Source: Candidatus Altimarinota bacterium (GTDB lineage: Bacteria; Patescibacteriota; Gracilibacteria; UBA1369; 2-02-FULL-48-14). From it: a DNA stretch of 47,364 nucleotides. Positions 7,833 through 16,636 of this stretch are shown piece by piece. Both the position numbers and the translations under genes were made by a program. The stretch's first letter is position 1; each line of letters begins with the position of its first letter. Location of the stretch: assembly GCA_015485665.1 (NCBI GenBank), contig WFTC01000006.1, forward strand, positions 1 through 47,364. Reading direction: 5' to 3'. Below the pieces are notes generated by a model. The model saw only the letters and a program-made list of their open reading frames with translations. It made no database searches and had not been told where the DNA came from.

Positions 7833-10800
7833 ATGTTAAATCCAGTTGACTCTAAAACCCCTATGTCTGCAATTGAGGCCAAACAAATGAAGTATTGGCG
7901 TGAAAACAATATTTTCAAACGTTCCTTGGAACTGCGCAAAGAAGATAAAAAATATATTTTTTATGATGGACCTCCTTTTGCAAATGGGAAAGCACATTAT
8001 GGTCATATTTTGGCTGGCTCAATAAAGGATGCTATAACTCGCTATCAAAGCATGCAAGGTCTTTCTGTTCCACGTATAAACGGATGGGATTGCCATGGTC
8101 TGCCTGTTGAGTATGAAATTGAAAAAAAATTAAATTTGGGAGGACGCAAAGATATTGAAGAAATGGGGATTGAGGCTTTTAATGAAGCATGTCGTAAAAG
8201 TGTTTTTACCTATACTGAAGATTGGGATCATTTGTTTGAGCGTATGGGGCGTTGGGTTGATATGGAGCATAGATATGCCACTTTGGATGCGGACTATATG
8301 GAGTCCATTTGGTGGGTGTTCAAGCAAATTTGGGATAAATCCATGATTTACCAAGGTTACAAAGCAATGCATATATGCCCTCGTTGCGTTACACCTCTTT
8401 CAAACTTTGAAGTGAGTCAAGCTTATAAAGAAGTTAGTGATCTTGCAATTACCATGAAATTTGAATTGGAAGAGAAGCATGGAGTCTATCTTTTAGCTTG
8501 GACAACAACGCCTTGGAGTTCACTTACGGTTACAGGCTTGGCTGTGTCTAAAGAGATTGAATATCTTGAGCTTGAGACAAAAGAAGGAAATTATATTTTG
8601 GCAAAAAACAGACTTGAAGCAATCTTTAAAGACAAAGATTATAAGATAATTGATTCATTTAAAGGAGATGCTTTACTTGGAAAGAAGTTCAAACATCTTT
8701 TTGATGAATTTTATGATACTGAAGAAGTTAAAAGTGCGGATCAAAGTTATGTTGTGGTGGATGCGGATTATGTCAGTGATGAAGATGGAACCGGTATAGT
8801 AACGATTAACGGTGCTTTTGGTGAAGTTGATATGGAGTCGGCTCGCCGTCATGGATTGCCTATCATACTAAATGTCAGTATGGACGGACATTTTTCAGAT
8901 GCGGTTTCGGCTTTTGCCGGCAAATATGTAAAAGGACAAGATCATAATATCGCTGCATACCTTCAGGATAAAGGTCTACTATTCTCTAAAGAGAATTATC
9001 GTCATACTTACCCTCATTGTTGGCGTTGTGATACTCCTCTTCTCAATTATGCCACAAAAGCATGGTTTATATCTGTAAAAGAAATAAAAGACAAGCTCAT
9101 TCAAAATAATAAAAAGATTAATTGGCAGCCATCTCACATTAAAGATGGGCGTTTTGGGCGTTGGCTTGAGAATGTAAGAGACTGGAACATTTCTCGTAAT
9201 CGTTTTTGGGGTTGTCCCATGCCTATATGGGAGTGCAATTTATGCGGACACAAAGAATGTATTGATTCAATAAAGACATTAAAAGAAAGGGCAAATTCAT
9301 TGCCTTTAAGAGACGGCAAAGTGGATCTACACAGACCTTATATTGATTCTATTAAGTTGCCATGCACTAAATGTGAAGGTCTTATGGTACGTATTTTGGA
9401 AGTTTTGGATTGTTGGTTTGAGTCGGGTGCAATGCCATATGCACAACTTCATTATCCATTTGAAAACAAAGAGCTCTTTGAGGAAAATTTTCCAGCTGAT
9501 TTTATAGCGGAAGGTTTGGATCAAACTCGAGGCTGGTTTTACACTTTACATGTATTGGCAACTATACTTTTTGATAAGCCCGCATTTAAAAATGTTATTG
9601 TAAATGGAACCATTTTAGCTGCAGATGGAGAAAAGCTCTCTAAACGCAAGAAAAATTACCCTGATCCTGAAAAACTTTTTGAAGAAAAAGGAGTGGATAC
9701 GGTTCGTATGTTCTTATACAGCTCAACTGCAACTATGGGGGAAGATGTACGTTTTTCAGAAAGACATGTGGATGAACTTTTGAAGAAGTTCACACTTACT
9801 TTATGGAATACATACGCATTTTTTATAACATATGCGCGTATTGACAGATTTAAACCTGCAGCAAGTCACAAGGCATCAGAGAAAAAATTGGATAAATGGA
9901 TTTTATCGAGATTAAATGGCTTAATTAAAGAAGTTACCGAACAAATGAATCATTATGATCTTAGTCGCTCAACACGTCCTATCATTGAGTTTGTTGATGA
10001 CTTATCAAATTGGTATGTACGAAGAAGTAGAAGACGCTTTTGGAAGTCGGGAAGTGATGATGATAAGATGCAAGCTTATCAAACTTTATATGAGGTGCTG
10101 GTAGAACTTTCAAAGCTAATTGCTCCTTTTATGCCATTTTTGGCAGATGAAATGTATCAGAACTTAACAGATGAAGATTCTGTTCATTTAAGTGATTGGC
10201 CATCTTACGATGATAATCTTATAAGTCCTGACCTAGATGAAGAAATGAGGCTGACTCGTACAATTGTGAATCTGGGGCATGCGGCGCGCGCTAAGCGAAA
10301 AATAAAGGTGCGTCAACCTTTGTCAAAGATAACTGTTGGATTACCTCACTCTGTTAATCCGGAAGTTTTGGAAGAGAAAGTAATCCTTGAAGAGCTCAAT
10401 GTAAAATCCTTGAGTATATTGAAAAATGCTGGTGAAATTGCAGAGTTTGCATTAATGCCGAAAGCACGCCTTTTAGGTCCAAAATATGGGAAGGATGTGC
10501 AAAGTATAATTCGTGATGCAAAAGCCGGTCATTTTAAAATTCTTGATTCAGGACAAATTAAAGTTGGAAAGTTTATATTGGAAAAAGATGAAGTGGATTT
10601 GGCATACAAAGGCAGAGAAGGTTATGACATTGAGTCTCAAGATGGTATGGTTGTTTGCTTGGATGGCAATTTAACGCCTGAGTTAGTTCAAGAAGGTTAT
10701 GCCAGAGATATAATACGTTGGATACAAGAAATGCGTAAAGAAGCAGATTATGATGTGAGCGATCGTATTCAACTACTTATTGAGGCTGAAGGAGAGCTTA

Positions 10801-10952
10801 AAAAAGCTATGACTGTATTCTCAGATATGATAGCAAAAGAAACTTTGGCGGATGAGATTAAAGAGGAGGCAGATTTGAAATGGGATCTCAAAAAAGATTT
10901 CAATATTGATGGATTTAGAGTTAAAATCGCTTTGCGCTCTTACAAAAAATAA
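7833..10952 (+). CDS. ileS: isoleucyl-tRNA synthetase, IleRS2 type
   Basis: Class I aminoacyl-tRNA synthetase that charges tRNA-Ile and edits valine. The 1039-aa chain has HYGH at 55-58 (HIGH motif) and KLSKR at 601-605 (KMSKS motif). The segment DWNISRNRFWGCPMPIW before the zinc-binding CNLCG, and the long C-terminal region, are typical of the eukaryote-like IleRS2 type, which is generally insensitive to mupirocin. CPxC-type cysteine pairs (CPRC, CWRC, CNLC, CTKC) probably bind zinc. The stop codon overlaps the next ATG by 1 nt (TAATG). Confidence 0.97.
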   Translation: MLNPVDSKTPMSAIEAKQMKYWRENNIFKRSLELRKEDKKYIFYDGPPFANGKAHYGHILAGSIKDAITRYQSMQGLSVPRINGWDCHGLPVEYEIEKKLNLGGRKDIEEMGIEAFNEACRKSVFTYTEDWDHLFERMGRWVDMEHRYATLDADYMESIWWVFKQIWDKSMIYQGYKAMHICPRCVTPLSNFEVSQAYKEVSDLAITMKFELEEKHGVYLLAWTTTPWSSLTVTGLAVSKEIEYLELETKEGNYILAKNRLEAIFKDKDYKIIDSFKGDALLGKKFKHLFDEFYDTEEVKSADQSYVVVDADYVSDEDGTGIVTINGAFGEVDMESARRHGLPIILNVSMDGHFSDAVSAFAGKYVKGQDHNIAAYLQDKGLLFSKENYRHTYPHCWRCDTPLLNYATKAWFISVKEIKDKLIQNNKKINWQPSHIKDGRFGRWLENVRDWNISRNRFWGCPMPIWECNLCGHKECIDSIKTLKERANSLPLRDGKVDLHRPYIDSIKLPCTKCEGLMVRILEVLDCWFESGAMPYAQLHYPFENKELFEENFPADFIAEGLDQTRGWFYTLHVLATILFDKPAFKNVIVNGTILAADGEKLSKRKKNYPDPEKLFEEKGVDTVRMFLYSSTATMGEDVRFSERHVDELLKKFTLTLWNTYAFFITYARIDRFKPAASHKASEKKLDKWILSRLNGLIKEVTEQMNHYDLSRSTRPIIEFVDDLSNWYVRRSRRRFWKSGSDDDKMQAYQTLYEVLVELSKLIAPFMPFLADEMYQNLTDEDSVHLSDWPSYDDNLISPDLDEEMRLTRTIVNLGHAARAKRKIKVRQPLSKITVGLPHSVNPEVLEEKVILEELNVKSLSILKNAGEIAEFALMPKARLLGPKYGKDVQSIIRDAKAGHFKILDSGQIKVGKFILEKDEVDLAYKGREGYDIESQDGMVVCLDGNLTPELVQEGYARDIIRWIQEMRKEADYDVSDRIQLLIEAEGELKKAMTVFSDMIAKETLADEIKEEADLKWDLKKDFNIDGFRVKIALRSYKK

Positions 10953-11314
10953 TGAGATTGATTTATACAATTCTTACAAATGCTTTGGCGCTCTTTGCAG
11001 TAAGCATAAGTCTTACAGGTTTTACATTTGAAGGTGGATGGGTAGCACCTTTGATAGCTGCAGTCATTCTTACACTTTTAAATATGCTTGTTAAACCTGT
11101 TTTAAAGCTTTTATCTTTTCCGCTCGTATTTATCAGTGCGGGTTTGTTTTTAATTATTATAAATGCAGGTATACTTTATTTAACTCAAGAAATTCTTCGG
11201 GTGATGGATATTCAAGGTGTATCTATGAACATAGATAACCTATTGACCTATCTGCTGTCGGCTATTATCTTCGGTATTGCAAATTGGCTGATTCATTGGT
11301 TTTTAAAAGAATAA
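10952..11314 (+). CDS. four-TM membrane protein, phage_holin_4_2-like family
   Basis: The 120-aa protein has about four hydrophobic helices (roughly residues 5-25, 30-50, 55-78 and 97-117) and the LLNMLVKPVLKLLSFPL segment that marks the Phage_holin_4_2 (PF04020) family. Despite the name this family is mostly a chromosomal inner-membrane protein of unknown role. There are no phage genes nearby, and its place between ileS and secG argues for a housekeeping membrane function. Its start overlaps the ileS stop by 1 nt. Confidence 0.8.
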   Translation: MRLIYTILTNALALFAVSISLTGFTFEGGWVAPLIAAVILTLLNMLVKPVLKLLSFPLVFISAGLFLIIINAGILYLTQEILRVMDIQGVSMNIDNLLTYLLSAIIFGIANWLIHWFLKE

Positions 11315-11317
11315 TAT

Positions 11318-11542
11318 ATGCAAAGTACTCTTCTTATCATCAATTTAATTTTAGGGCTTCTTTTGACTTTACTGATACTAATGCAGGAAAAAGGTGAAGG
11401 ATTTGGTGAGGCAATTGGCGGCAGCGGCGGAGGTGGAGGATTTCAAACAACGAAGCGTGGAGCAGAGTTGCTGCTTGCAAAATTGACAGTTCTTTTCTTT
11501 ATCCTTTTTGTTGGGCTTTCTTTGGCGCTTAATTTTGTCTAA
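11318..11542 (+). CDS. secG: preprotein translocase subunit SecG
   Basis: The 74-aa protein has two membrane helices (about 4-22 and 53-72) around a cytosolic glycine-rich loop: LILMQEKGEGFGEAIGGSGG followed by TTKRGAELLLAKLT. This is the standard SecG layout; SecG assists SecYEG-dependent export. It is separated from the previous gene by 3 nt and overlaps the following solute-binding protein gene by 1 nt, placing an export component directly before an exported protein. Confidence 0.92.
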   Translation: MQSTLLIINLILGLLLTLLILMQEKGEGFGEAIGGSGGGGGFQTTKRGAELLLAKLTVLFFILFVGLSLALNFV

Positions 11543-13194
11543 TGAATCTCATAAAACAAACTTTTAAGTCACTAAGCCGAAAGGAGAAAGGGGCGTCCTT
11601 GTTTTTTCTTATCATTTTTCTATTTTCAGTTTTTCAGCTTTTTGTGGATGAAAGTAGCATTAAGGGTAAAGTTGCAAAAGATAGTATATATACCGAAGGT
11701 GTAATGGGCGAGATTAGCAGGATCAATCCTGTTTATACTGAATTCAGTGAAGCGGATGCAGATATATCTTCTTTGGTATTTTCAGGCCTGCTAAAGTACA
11801 ATGCAGCTACAGGAGAATTTGAAGAAGATCTTGCAACATACACTTTGAGTGAAGATAAACTGACTTACACATTTACATTGAAGAATGATGTCTTTTGGCA
11901 TGATGGAGAGGAGTTGAATGCTGAAGACGTTTACTTCACATATGCGGAAGTGATTCAGTCGCCTGATTTTAAAAATCCGGTTTTAAAGTCCAATTTTGAA
12001 GGAGTAAAGATTGAACTTCTAAATACGCGTGAAGTCAGCTTCACTTTGAACTCACCAAACCGCTTTTTTGCCAGCACTCTTACGCTTGGCATATTGCCTA
12101 AACATATACTACAAGATGTCCCAGTTTCCGAATTGGATTCAAATGAATTTAATAGGCAGCCTATAGGTAGTGGACCTTATAAAGTGATAGCTCCATATGA
12201 AATCAGTCAGGATGGGAAAAGTAGCGTGGATTTGACTTTGAATGAAATGTATTACGGAGATATGCCAAGTATTAAAAGTATTCGCTTCATTGCTTATCCA
12301 AGTTTTGAAGAATTAATATCACGCAGATCGGAATGGAATGGGGCGGCACGTCTTCATAAAAAACAGGTTGAAGCTCTCAATGAAGAAAATTTGGTTAGTT
12401 ATCAATACGAATTACCTCAGTACACTGCACTCTTCTTCAACACAGATGCGCCTAATTTAGATAAAAAAAATGAGCGACTTGGTATTGCAAAGGCAATTGA
12501 CAAAATGGAAATTTTAGATGCAATTGATTATAAAGTTCCGATTGATACTCCTTTACTGCAGCTTGATCAAGAGGAGTGGATACATAAATTTGATATGCAA
12601 GAAGCACAGGGGGCTTTATTTGATGCAGGATGGTCTCTTGATGAAGAAAGTGGATTTAGAACTAATGAAGAAGGGGAGAGATATAAATTACGTCTTTTGA
12701 GACGTGATTTTTCCGGTGAAAATGCAAAGCAAGAAGAAACTGCACTTATAACAGCTGAATTAATAAAAGAACAGCTTGCAAAAATTGGAGTGGAAGTTGT
12801 TATTGAAGCTTATAAACTGAAAGAGTTAACTGAACTCATTCAAAAACGAGATTATGATATGCTTCTTTACGGGCAAAGTTTGGGTTATAATTTGGATGTA
12901 TTTTCTTATTGGCACTCAAGTCAAGCAACGGAAAACGGTTTGAATTTATCAAATTATCAAAATGCGAAGGCAGATTATCAAATTGAAGCTATTAGAACTT
13001 CATTTGATAATGATGATTTTGATGAAGCATTGGAAGATTTGGCAAGTATAATAGCGGAAGACGTACCTGCTGTTTTCTTATATACACCCAGTTATTATTA
13101 TTTGCTGGATACAAAAGTTACGGGCTTTTCTTTCAAAAAGCTCTTGCGTCCTTCGGATCGTTTCTCCAATATTAATGAGTGGATATTAAATTAA
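11542..13194 (+). CDS. family 5 extracellular solute-binding protein, membrane anchored
   Basis: The 550-aa protein matches the SBP_bac_5 (oligopeptide/nickel) family: LVFSGLLKYNAATGEFEEDL near the N-terminus, FTLKNDVFWHDGEELNAEDV, the LGILPKHIL motif and a C-terminal VFLYTPSYYYLLD. The N-terminus has a hydrophobic helix (about 20-35) but no lipobox cysteine, so it is probably held by an uncleaved anchor. No ABC permease or ATPase gene is near. Function could be peptide capture with a distant transporter or a non-transport role; the ligand cannot be told from sequence. It overlaps secG by 1 nt and precedes rplI by 4 nt. Confidence 0.85.
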   Translation: MNLIKQTFKSLSRKEKGASLFFLIIFLFSVFQLFVDESSIKGKVAKDSIYTEGVMGEISRINPVYTEFSEADADISSLVFSGLLKYNAATGEFEEDLATYTLSEDKLTYTFTLKNDVFWHDGEELNAEDVYFTYAEVIQSPDFKNPVLKSNFEGVKIELLNTREVSFTLNSPNRFFASTLTLGILPKHILQDVPVSELDSNEFNRQPIGSGPYKVIAPYEISQDGKSSVDLTLNEMYYGDMPSIKSIRFIAYPSFEELISRRSEWNGAARLHKKQVEALNEENLVSYQYELPQYTALFFNTDAPNLDKKNERLGIAKAIDKMEILDAIDYKVPIDTPLLQLDQEEWIHKFDMQEAQGALFDAGWSLDEESGFRTNEEGERYKLRLLRRDFSGENAKQEETALITAELIKEQLAKIGVEVVIEAYKLKELTELIQKRDYDMLLYGQSLGYNLDVFSYWHSSQATENGLNLSNYQNAKADYQIEAIRTSFDNDDFDEALEDLASIIAEDVPAVFLYTPSYYYLLDTKVTGFSFKKLLRPSDRFSNINEWILN

Positions 13195-13198
13195 ACTT

Positions 13199-13645
13199 AT
13201 GAAAGTCGTACTGCTTCAACATGTTACAGGTTTAGGTCAGAAAGGAGATGTTAAGGAGGTAAGTACTGGGTATTTCCAAAATTTCTTAAAAAAACGCAAT
13301 TTGGCTCAGGAGGCCAGTGAATCTGTTTTACGCCATGTCAATAATCAAAAAGCGAAGTCTGAAGAGAGACTTCAAAACTTCAAAGAAAGTGCTGAGGCTT
13401 TGAAAGCTAAAATTGAAGGCAAAACAATAATTTTAAAAGAGAAAGTATCAGATTCAGGAACTTTATATGCATCAGTTACAGCAAAGGAAGTTTCTGAAGC
13501 TTTAAAAGAACAACATAAAGCATTACTTCCGGCTAATTCTTTACGACTTCCTTCTCACATAAAAGAGCTTGGACAATATGAAGTTACAGCCGTCCTTTAC
13601 AAAGAGATAACAGCTAACTTTACTCTTCATGTTATTTCCGCCTAA
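13199..13645 (+). CDS. rplI: 50S ribosomal protein bL9
   Basis: The 148-aa protein starts MKVVLLQHVTGLGQKGDVKEV and continues GYFQNFLKKRNLA, the diagnostic N-terminal domain of bL9, with a long charged connecting helix and a C-terminal domain, at full family length. bL9 is reported missing from some CPR lineages, so its presence helps narrow placement (from memory, not checked here). It follows the solute-binding protein by 4 nt and overlaps ruvX by 17 nt. Confidence 0.97.
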   Translation: MKVVLLQHVTGLGQKGDVKEVSTGYFQNFLKKRNLAQEASESVLRHVNNQKAKSEERLQNFKESAEALKAKIEGKTIILKEKVSDSGTLYASVTAKEVSEALKEQHKALLPANSLRLPSHIKELGQYEVTAVLYKEITANFTLHVISA

Positions 13646-14024
13646 AGGTAAATTATTGTCTCTTGATCTTGGAAGACGTTATACCGGCTTAGCAATTTCA
13701 GATTCAAAGCAGCGTGTGGTATTTCCTCGCAAAGAAATTGAAACAAAAGATGAAAAGAGTCTTTTGAAGCAAATAAAATCTTTAATGGAACTAGAAAATA
13801 TACAAGGAATTATTGTGGGACTTCCTCTAAGTACTAAAGGCGAAGAGACAGGGCAAAGCTTATGGGTTAGAAGTATAGTTTCAAAACTTGAAACCGAGTT
13901 ACCTCTTCACTTTGAAGATGAAGCTTACAGTAGTGCTAGTATAGATATGCACACTTCAGAACGTAAAGATAGCTTGGTTGCTCAAAAACTTATGGAAAAA
14001 GTCTTAGGATTGAAGAGCTTTTAA
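13629..14024 (+). CDS. ruvX: YqgF/RuvX family Holliday junction resolvase-like protein
   Basis: RNase H-fold nuclease family involved in pre-16S rRNA 5' end processing and possibly junction resolution. The 131-aa chain shows LSLDLGRRYTGLAISD (first catalytic Asp), IIVGLPLSTKGEETGQS, FEDEAYSSASI in place of the usual DERLTT region, and a final Asp in KDSLVAQKLME. The acidic residues are retained though the third motif is divergent. The ATG at 13629 lies 17 nt inside rplI. Its 3' end overlaps the opposing pgk gene by 21 nt. Confidence 0.85.
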   Translation: MLFPPKGKLLSLDLGRRYTGLAISDSKQRVVFPRKEIETKDEKSLLKQIKSLMELENIQGIIVGLPLSTKGEETGQSLWVRSIVSKLETELPLHFEDEAYSSASIDMHTSERKDSLVAQKLMEKVLGLKSF

Positions 14025-15185
14025 GGCCGGTAATTCTTTACCTTCCAAATACTCAAGCATTGCACCTCCACCTGTAGAAACATGTGTGAAATCGGAAACT
14101 TTGTAGTCGTATTTTTTTAATGCATCAATGCTGTCACCTCCACCAACAATTGTTTCGGCATCCGAATCTGCTATTGCTTTGATGATTTCACGAGTGCCGC
14201 CTTCAAAAGGCGCATATTCATAAAGCCCCATTGGACCGTTCCAGATAATTGTTTTTGATCTAGAAAGAGATTTCTTAAATTTTTCTATAGTGAGTTTCCC
14301 AATATCCAAGATCTTCATCCCTTCTTTCAGTTCTGATACATCCACATTAAAAGCCTTTGCTTCATTTGTAATTTCAGCTGAGATTACAATGTCCTCAGGC
14401 AGAATACAGCGTTTATTGTTAGACTTCGTAGCTTTAAGGAATTTATTAGCAACATCAATCTTTTCCTTTTGGAATAAGGAATCTCCAAGGTATAAGCCCA
14501 TTGAAGCTAAAAAAGTATTGGCAAGTGCGCCTCCTATTAAAAATTCATCTGCAATATCAATAAATCGCTCCAAAACACCTATTTTAGTATCAATTTTTGC
14601 ACCTCCTACAATCAAACACAGAGGTCTCTGCGGAGAAATCAAAATACCTGATAAAATTTTTATTTCTTTTTCAATAAGAAACCCAGCAAATGAAGGAAGG
14701 TGATGAGTCACTCCTTCCGTACTTGCATGAGCTCTGTGCAAAGCGCCAAAAGCATCATTTACAAAAAGATCAAAAGAAATTGCAAGTTTTTCGGAAAAGC
14801 TTTTATCATTTTCTTTTTCTTCAGGATAAAAGCGTATATTTTCAAGAAGTAATATCTCACCTTTCTTCAAAGATAAAACTTCTTTTTTTACAAAATCTTC
14901 CACGCATCCATCAACTTTTTTTACAGACTTCTCAATTAGATCTTCAAGCTGCTTTTGTATTACATCTGTTTTCAATGATTCAACTTTACGCCCTTTAGGT
15001 CTGCCTAAATGTGTTAAAAGTGCCAAGGAGGCACCGGATTTAAGTATATGATTTAAAGTTGGTAAAATTGCTCTTATACGAGTATCATCTTGCACTTTCC
15101 CATCTTTAATCGGGACATTCAGGTCAACTCTCATAAGGACACGCTTTCCATTCAGATTAACATTTTTTAAGGTTTTCAGATTCAT
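14004..15185 (-). CDS. pgk: phosphoglycerate kinase
   Basis: Glycolytic enzyme converting 1,3-bisphosphoglycerate and ADP to 3-phosphoglycerate and ATP. The 393-aa chain is full length: LMRVDLNVPIKDGKV (substrate Asp/Asn), LLTHLGRPKG, LLENIRFYPEE, LIVGGAKIDTKI, WNGPMGLYE, GGGDSIDAL and STGGGAMLEYL. It is the last gene of the ribE-ribH-pgk run and overlaps ribH by 4 nt (ATGA). The ruvX overlap at its 3' end leaves no room for a terminator. Confidence 0.98.
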   Translation of the reverse strand: MNLKTLKNVNLNGKRVLMRVDLNVPIKDGKVQDDTRIRAILPTLNHILKSGASLALLTHLGRPKGRKVESLKTDVIQKQLEDLIEKSVKKVDGCVEDFVKKEVLSLKKGEILLLENIRFYPEEKENDKSFSEKLAISFDLFVNDAFGALHRAHASTEGVTHHLPSFAGFLIEKEIKILSGILISPQRPLCLIVGGAKIDTKIGVLERFIDIADEFLIGGALANTFLASMGLYLGDSLFQKEKIDVANKFLKATKSNNKRCILPEDIVISAEITNEAKAFNVDVSELKEGMKILDIGKLTIEKFKKSLSRSKTIIWNGPMGLYEYAPFEGGTREIIKAIADSDAETIVGGGDSIDALKKYDYKVSDFTHVSTGGGAMLEYLEGKELPALKALQS

Positions 15186-15583
15186 GAGGAAAGATTTAAT
15201 TTAGCCATTTCTGTAGCTACAAATGCTGCATGGTAGCCTTTTTCAATACGTGCTTCAGCCTTTTGGTAGCTATCAACCATAAGAATTTCAAAAACAATTG
15301 GAAGATTATTATCAAGCATAATGCGAGTAAGCCCATAGCTTAACATATCGCAAATAGCTCTGTAATGATCTGTTTCACCTTTCACAAGGCATCCTAGGGC
15401 AACCGCAGCTGCAAAATCTTCTTGAGAGGATGCTTTTTGAATTGCAAATGGAATTTCCGCAGCTCCGGGAACTCGCAAAATATGAGGCTGTATCCCTTGC
15501 TCATCAAATCCTCTGATGCATGCCTCAAGCATCGGCTCTGTAATCATACTGTTGAACTTGGAAATTACAATCAGATATTTCAT
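15182..15583 (-). CDS. ribH: 6,7-dimethyl-8-ribityllumazine synthase
   Basis: Lumazine synthase condenses 5-amino-6-ribitylaminouracil with 3,4-dihydroxybutanone 4-phosphate. At 133 aa it is shorter than usual (about 155), the N-terminus being trimmed. Visible motifs are VPGAAEIPFAI, ALGCLVKGETDHY (catalytic His in GETDH) and IMLDNNLPIVFEIL. It lies 5 nt after ribE and overlaps pgk by 4 nt. The first-step genes ribBA and ribD are not in this window. Confidence 0.93.
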   Translation of the reverse strand: MKYLIVISKFNSMITEPMLEACIRGFDEQGIQPHILRVPGAAEIPFAIQKASSQEDFAAAVALGCLVKGETDHYRAICDMLSYGLTRIMLDNNLPIVFEILMVDSYQKAEARIEKGYHAAFVATEMAKLNLSS

Positions 15584-15588
15584 CTATT

Positions 15589-16158
15589 TTAGATATTAGC
15601 TCCATTTATGCGTTCAAGATATCTGGCAATAGTGTCAACTTCAAGATTAACTTCAATTGCGTCTTTTAAATTCGTCATTTTTAGTGTTTCAGGTATCAAT
15701 GCAAAAGAAACTTCATTATCTTTAAAATTCACAACAGTCAAGCTAACACCATTTATAGTTAAAGATGCTTTTTTTGCAATATATTTCATTAATTTTTTAG
15801 GTACTTTTACACGAAAATCACTTCCTCTTTGTGTGATTTTGCCAACACCGTCAACATGTCCCAATACAAGATGTCCCGCTAAAGGGGTTTGAAGTGTAAG
15901 TGGCGGCTCTAAATTTACAAGTGAGCCTTTGAGAAGATTGGAAAGATTTGTAATTTTTAAAGTTTCTTTTACAAGAGTGCATCTAAAAGCATTTTCTTTA
16001 AAAGATTCAACTGTTACACAAACTCCGTTTACAGCTATGCTATTACCTTTTCTAAAGTTATCCACAGGCAGATTGGAGCTAATCCACAAAACTCTTCCTT
16101 GAGTTGTATCCTCAATGTGTATAACTTCTCCCAAATCTTGAATGATGCCAGTAAACAT
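15589..16158 (-). CDS. ribE: riboflavin synthase alpha chain
   Basis: Converts two lumazine molecules to riboflavin plus a pyrimidine. The 189-aa protein starts MFTGIIQDLGEV and has two homologous lumazine-binding halves: NSIAVNGVCVTV in the first and ASLTINGVSLTVV in the second, with GHLVLGHVDGVG between. This is the complete internal duplication expected. It is the first gene of its run and, unlike most genes here, has a clear AGGAG at 16163-16167. Confidence 0.96.
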   Translation of the reverse strand: MFTGIIQDLGEVIHIEDTTQGRVLWISSNLPVDNFRKGNSIAVNGVCVTVESFKENAFRCTLVKETLKITNLSNLLKGSLVNLEPPLTLQTPLAGHLVLGHVDGVGKITQRGSDFRVKVPKKLMKYIAKKASLTINGVSLTVVNFKDNEVSFALIPETLKMTNLKDAIEVNLEVDTIARYLERINGANI

Positions 16159-16162
16159 ATCA

Positions 16163-16167
16163 CTCCT
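16163..16167 (-). promoter_or_regulatory. Shine-Dalgarno site of ribE
   Basis: AGGAG on the minus strand, 4 nt before the ribE ATG. It stands out because nearly every other start in the window lacks such a motif, and it implies that ribE has a real 5' leader. Confidence 0.65.
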
Positions 16168-16239
16168 ATTTAAGATAAAATTCAGGATTTTATAAAGGCT
16201 TTTTTGTTTTACTCTTACTACTTCTTAACCAAATTAAAT

Positions 16240-16620
16240 ATGAAAAGTGTGAACAGAGTCACTCTTTTAGGTCATCTAGTAGCGGATCCTGAAATAAAAA
16301 TCACTAAAACCGGCAAAAAAGTCAGTAATTTTGCACTTGCCACAAATAATGAATGGTTTGATCATAATGGTGAATTGCAAAGCAGTGTGGATTTTCATCG
16401 TATTGTTGCTTGGGAAAAATTAGCTGATATAACTTCCACTTATTTAAAGAAAGGGCAACCTGTACTCTTGGAGGGTAGACTTACACATCGCTCTTATGAA
16501 GGTAAAGATAAATTGAGACATTATATTACGGAAGTTGTTGTGAGTAATTTGCATTTGCTCAGCTGGAGGCAGGATCGCAATTCAATTGAAGCAAAGGAGC
16601 TTGCAGCATCTGCAAGCTAG
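16240..16620 (+). CDS. ssb: single-stranded DNA-binding protein
   Basis: The 126-aa protein begins MKSVNRVTLLGHLVADPEIK and continues with KVSNFALATN, DFHRIVAWEKLAD and YLKKGQPVLLEGRL, the bacterial SSB OB-fold. The C-terminus ends EAKELAASAS and lacks the acidic DDDIPF-like tip that normally recruits repair and replication proteins. Start is ATG 16240; the frame is open upstream but the OB-fold begins here. It probably shares the divergent 81-nt region with ribE; TATAAA-like sequences are present there but I cannot assign a clear -35. Confidence 0.95.
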   Translation: MKSVNRVTLLGHLVADPEIKITKTGKKVSNFALATNNEWFDHNGELQSSVDFHRIVAWEKLADITSTYLKKGQPVLLEGRLTHRSYEGKDKLRHYITEVVVSNLHLLSWRQDRNSIEAKELAASAS

Positions 16621-16636
16621 GCTTAAAGTGTGAGTG

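Noticed and set aside
10952-11314. Prophage remnant suggested by the phage holin-like protein
   Set aside because: The family is commonly chromosomal, the gene is embedded in a housekeeping run, and no other phage gene is near.
109-14024. Genetic code 25 (TGA as glycine) as in Gracilibacteria/Absconditabacteria
   Set aside because: dcd, purE, the Trm9-like gene and recG end at TGA at normal family lengths, and no conserved protein needs read-through of TGA.
14290-14703. 137-codon open frame antisense to pgk
   Set aside because: It mirrors pgk codon structure, has no recognisable protein features, and pgk is unmistakable. The same applies to other long antisense frames, for example 18334-18669, 28213-28545 and 45010-45363.
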